A stretch of 64,000 nt of DNA, taken from SAR324 cluster bacterium. GTDB taxonomy: Bacteria; SAR324; XYD2-FULL-50-16. Numbering within the stretch: position 1 is the stretch's first letter; each line of letters starts with the position of its first letter. The notes beneath the pieces are model-generated. The model saw only the letters and a program-made list of their open reading frames with translations, did no database searches and had not been told where the DNA came from. Location: NCBI GenBank assembly GCA_028282885.1, contig JANQGX010000016.1:203790-267789 (forward strand), in the 5' to 3' direction. Shown one piece after another: positions 61,412-64,000 of the stretch. The position numbers and the translations under genes are program-made.

Positions 61412-63049
61412 ATGAAGGAAGAAAGAATCAAAACGGATGTACTTTGTATTGGCGGCGGTATAGCCGGTCTGATGGCGGGTATTCGTGCTGCCGAAATGGG
61501 GGCTGATGTGGTCGTCGCGGAGAAAGGGAACGTCCTTTACAGCGGATGCGGCAGAATGGGAAACGATCATTTTGAAACTTATATCCCCAAGGTTCACGGA
61601 CCGGATCGGGAAGCCTGGATCGATGAGCTGCTGAGAACCGCCAAAGGCGAGATTCTCATCGGCAAGGGTCTGCTGAAAACCCAGTTCATGAAGGCCTACG
61701 ATATTGTCAAGCTCTGGCATGAGTGGGGTATCAATATGAAGTACAAAAAGAAATGGGAGTTCGCCGGCCACTCTTTTCCCGGTCGTCCAATGACCCATAT
61801 CAAATACGAGGGCCGATTTCAAAAAAAGGTTTTGACCCGCCAGGCAAAAAAACGGGGTGTCAAGGTGATCAACCGGGTAATGATCTATGATCTGCTTAAG
61901 GAAGGCAGTAAAATCGTCGGAGCCGTGGGGGTCAAAACAAGGGAAGACAAGATAGTTGTCATCAATGCAAAAGCCGTGGTTCTGGGAACCGGCAAATGCT
62001 CCAGGCTTTACCAATCCCTGACCCCGGGATGGATAATGAATGATGGTCACGGCGGAACTCAATCAGGAGACGGCAGGGCCATGGCATATCGATCGGGCGC
62101 CGAACTGCAAAATCTGGAAATGCCTCAGCGTCATATCGGTCCCAAGTACTTCGCCCGTTTCGGTCAGGCAACCTGGATCGGTGTTGTCAAGGATTGGTAC
62201 GGCAAACCGGCAGGAACGTTTGTGACGAAACCGGACAAGCGATATGGAGATATGATCTGTGAAGTCAATAAGCTGGCTCCCGAGCAGTATACCCAGCAGG
62301 GAAAGGGACCACTCTACATGGATTGCACCGATATCACCAAGGCCGATCACGAATATATGAGACACTGGATGGATAATGAAGGCTATCCCGCAATGACCCA
62401 ATATATGGATAAGGACGGCATCGATTTCCGGAAACATCCCATCGAATTTACAACCTACCCTTTGCGTGGCGGCGGTTTGATTGTGGCAAACGAAAAAGCC
62501 GAAACCTCCCTTAAAGGCCTGTACGCCGCAGGCGATGAAGCCTTTGGTGACATATCGGCAGCGGCGGTCTTCGGTTATATCGGCGGAGAAAATGCAGCAA
62601 AACATGCGGCTAAAACCAAACATATTGCCATCAAGAAGACTCATCCCAGGATTAAAAAACTGAAACAACTGGCCGATGAAATCCGGGGCCGGGCCAGCGG
62701 ACCGGAATGGGACGAGACCAATATCGCCCTGATGCAGACCATGTCCGATTATGTCGGCAAGGTTCGAAATGAGTCCCTTATGCTTCAAGGTATTTCACAC
62801 CTGAGAATGATCAAGAAAAAAGCGGAAGAGACCATGATTGCCACCAATTCGCATGAACTGGCCCGTTGTCTGGAAGTCATCAACATGCTTGAACTGGGAG
62901 AACTGACCTTTTTGATGGCCTTGGACCGCAAAGAGACCAGGGGACTTCATAACAGACCCGACTACCCCTTTACCAATCCGACGCTGAACATGGCCCATGT
63001 TATCAGAAAAGTCAGGAGCAAAAACGAGATGAGCTGGAAAACGTATTAA
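61412..63049 (+). CDS. FAD-dependent fumarate-reductase/AprA-like flavoprotein
   Basis: 545 residues. FAD-binding start TDVLCIGGGIAGLMAGIRAA with the G-x-G-x-x-G loop and a following acidic residue in VVVAEKG. Other family features: GTGKCSRLY, DGHGGTQSGDGRAMAYRSGA near 210-230 (typical of fumarate reductase/succinate dehydrogenase/AprA), and LKGLYAAGDEAFGDISAAAVFGY near 370 binding FAD. The C-terminal helical domain includes TRGLHNRPDYPFTNP. GGAG precedes the ATG. A small ferredoxin gene follows 11 bp later, the same arrangement as AprA-AprB, so the pair likely forms an oxidoreductase. The substrate is unknown: a carboxylate delivered by TctCBA is possible, while adenylylsulfate is less likely given the context. 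Confidence 0.88.
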   Translation: MKEERIKTDVLCIGGGIAGLMAGIRAAEMGADVVVAEKGNVLYSGCGRMGNDHFETYIPKVHGPDREAWIDELLRTAKGEILIGKGLLKTQFMKAYDIVKLWHEWGINMKYKKKWEFAGHSFPGRPMTHIKYEGRFQKKVLTRQAKKRGVKVINRVMIYDLLKEGSKIVGAVGVKTREDKIVVINAKAVVLGTGKCSRLYQSLTPGWIMNDGHGGTQSGDGRAMAYRSGAELQNLEMPQRHIGPKYFARFGQATWIGVVKDWYGKPAGTFVTKPDKRYGDMICEVNKLAPEQYTQQGKGPLYMDCTDITKADHEYMRHWMDNEGYPAMTQYMDKDGIDFRKHPIEFTTYPLRGGGLIVANEKAETSLKGLYAAGDEAFGDISAAAVFGYIGGENAAKHAAKTKHIAIKKTHPRIKKLKQLADEIRGRASGPEWDETNIALMQTMSDYVGKVRNESLMLQGISHLRMIKKKAEETMIATNSHELARCLEVINMLELGELTFLMALDRKETRGLHNRPDYPFTNPTLNMAHVIRKVRSKNEMSWKTY

Positions 63050-63060
63050 GGAGACGAATC

Positions 63061-63294
63061 ATGCCACCGGTAATTAATGAAGAAGAATGCATCAAATGTA
63101 ATAAATGCGTGGAAATCTGCTCGGAAGATGTCTTTTTCGGATCAAAGAAAGGCGAGATACCGATTGTCAGATACCCGAGGGAATGTGTCCATTTCAATGG
63201 CTGCGTTTCGGTTTGTCCTGTTCCGGGAGCGATATCCCTGAGAATACCGCTGCCGGTTCAACTGGTTTACAAACCGGAGAAAGTGGATCTTTGA
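63061..63294 (+). CDS. small 2[Fe-S] ferredoxin subunit with one missing cluster cysteine
   Basis: 77 residues. The first cluster motif is complete: Cys10, Cys13, Cys16 and Cys20 in ECIKCNKCVEIC. The second, CVHFNGCVSVCP, has Cys42, Cys48 and Cys52, but Phe45 stands where the second Cys of C-x2-C-x2-C-x3-C-P is expected. One cluster is therefore likely [3Fe-4S] or has an odd ligand. AAGGAG precedes the ATG. It sits 11 bp after the flavoprotein and is surely its electron-transfer partner, comparable to AprB but much shorter. Confidence 0.87.
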   Translation: MPPVINEEECIKCNKCVEICSEDVFFGSKKGEIPIVRYPRECVHFNGCVSVCPVPGAISLRIPLPVQLVYKPEKVDL

Positions 63295-63308
63295 TCTCAG
63301 CCAATAGA

Positions 63309-63887
63309 TCAGGGAGTGGAAGTTCGACCAAACAACACTCCCCGACCGCCTTTTCTTCCCGGATAACCCAGCACCACCAGGCCTGCTTCACCCGCTTTTT
63401 CCACCATCGTCTCAAAGCTCCTGCGACCGACATGCATTTTGGGTTCTACCACCAGCAGTTTGCCATCCGGCTTTAGAAGCTGCCTGACCTCCCGGAGAAA
63501 CCTGGCTGGGTCCGGAGTTTCGTGCACCATGTAGTAGGCCAGTATAAAATCCGCCTCCTTATTCAGTCCGATGCCATCTTTTCCACAGAGATGATATTTG
63601 ATTCTACCGTCCACACCGTGTTTGCTCGACTTTTTTCGGACCTTGTCCAGCATGGGTTCCTGCAGATCAACCGCAATAACCTCCCCATCCCGCCCCACCA
63701 TTTTGGCCATATCGATGGTAAAAAAACCGGGACCGCACCCGATATCAATCACGGTATTGCCGGGTCTGATATATTCCCCCACAACCCTGGTGGGAGGCTG
63801 CAACAATCTGCGAATCCAATTGTCCAGTATAAAGGCTATTTGATAGGGGCAAACATGTAAATCCATCTCTTTTGCCGATCTTGTCAT
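63309..63887 (-). CDS. class I SAM-dependent methyltransferase
   Basis: 192 residues from the ATG at 63887, chosen because AGGAGG lies directly upstream; the frame runs further but without support. SAM-binding motif I is VIDIGCGPGFFTIDMAK near 45-60, with the acidic end of strand 2 in VIAVDLQEP, then FILAYYMVHETPDP and LLVVEPKMHVG. This matches the UbiE/Methyltransf_11-like group, which methylates small molecules or quinones. The target is unknown. Convergent with the ferredoxin gene, 14 bp apart. Confidence 0.88.
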   Translation of the reverse strand: MTRSAKEMDLHVCPYQIAFILDNWIRRLLQPPTRVVGEYIRPGNTVIDIGCGPGFFTIDMAKMVGRDGEVIAVDLQEPMLDKVRKKSSKHGVDGRIKYHLCGKDGIGLNKEADFILAYYMVHETPDPARFLREVRQLLKPDGKLLVVEPKMHVGRRSFETMVEKAGEAGLVVLGYPGRKGGRGVLFGRTSTP

Positions 63888-63961
63888 CTTTCCTCCTGAG
63901 TCTAAGTACATGATGGCATAAATACGATGACGTATTAAAGGTTGCATTTTGTTTTTTTATC

Positions 63962-64000
63962 CGGCATGATCCTTCTTAACCAAGGGAGGTTATCATGCCG
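63962..64000 (+). promoter_or_regulatory. inverted repeat that encloses a Shine-Dalgarno and start codon
   Basis: CGGCATGAT (63962-63970) pairs perfectly with ATCATGCCG (63992-64000). The loop carries GGGAGG, and the right arm contains the ATG at 63995. If transcribed, the hairpin would hide the start codon and hold the ribosome site in the loop. Confidence 0.45.
63995..64000 (+). CDS. start of a gene that continues past the window
   Basis: ATG CCG preceded by GGGAGG at 63985-63990 looks like a gene start, but only two codons (M-P) are inside the window. Product unknown. Confidence 0.35.

Noticed and set aside
61361..62788. two long minus-strand frames (233 and 241 codons)
   Set aside because: Both are shadows of the flavoprotein gene on the plus strand.

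Overview
The window is a chromosomal stretch of a Gram-negative bacterium with moderate GC. Evidence for the cell type: many lipoprotein and Sec signal peptides, a beta-barrel-like tail on one protein, a sigma-54 activator with a matching promoter, a tripartite tricarboxylate (TctCBA) transporter, and several large two-component kinases. The gene mix recalls deltaproteobacterial/SAR324-like lineages. That is an impression from gene content only: no rRNA or tRNA lies in the window to prove it. There is no CRISPR array or prophage. One IS630-type insertion sequence is present.

Layout. 1-8.6 kb: tail of a YfcC-like carrier, YbaK deacylase, an unknown gene, a large repeat-bearing surface lipoprotein, nitroreductase, and a TetR regulator with a MATE efflux pump. 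8.7-14.9 kb: a signalling module on the minus strand (FMN monooxygenase, 7TM hybrid kinase, receiver-less sigma-54 activator, then a small membrane protein behind a near-consensus sigma-54 promoter). 15-24 kb: YhhN-like membrane protein, acidic lipoprotein, a 35-residue small protein, acyl-CoA synthetase, the IS630 element, a GAF-GAF-HD-GYP protein, a LUD protein and a small secreted protein. 24.8-30.5 kb: a four-gene operon of divergent ECF sigma factor, zinc-finger anti-sigma factor, exported M48-TPR-caspase fusion and LRR lipoprotein. It faces a divergent pair of large unrecognised proteins (31.2-34.8 kb). 34.9-39.7 kb: PAP2 phosphatase, lysA, and a Na/phosphate transporter with a PhoU-like partner behind a four-unit, 11-bp-period Pho-box-like array. 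40-48.4 kb: two more 7TM-type sensor kinases flanking acs. 48.7-57 kb: small genes, a decayed membrane-protein gene, a PAS kinase, a second exported caspase with pentapeptide repeats, and a metallo-beta-lactamase-fold hydrolase. 57.2-64 kb: tctCBA, a GntR regulator, an AprA-like flavoprotein with a small ferredoxin, and a methyltransferase.

How the genes work together. The strongest candidate for an undescribed system is the sigma / anti-sigma / protease-caspase / LRR operon. All its parts could sit on one envelope-to-transcription pathway, with the exported protease as the natural candidate to cut the anti-sigma factor. Three kinases (10.6-13.9, 40.0-43.0, 45.6-48.4 kb) share one kind of periplasmic plus 7TM sensor but carry three different output halves. 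At the right end, paired 10-bp dyads with the same 12-bp spacing lie before tctC and before the GntR gene, which ties the regulator to the transporter and probably to the flavoprotein-ferredoxin pair behind it.
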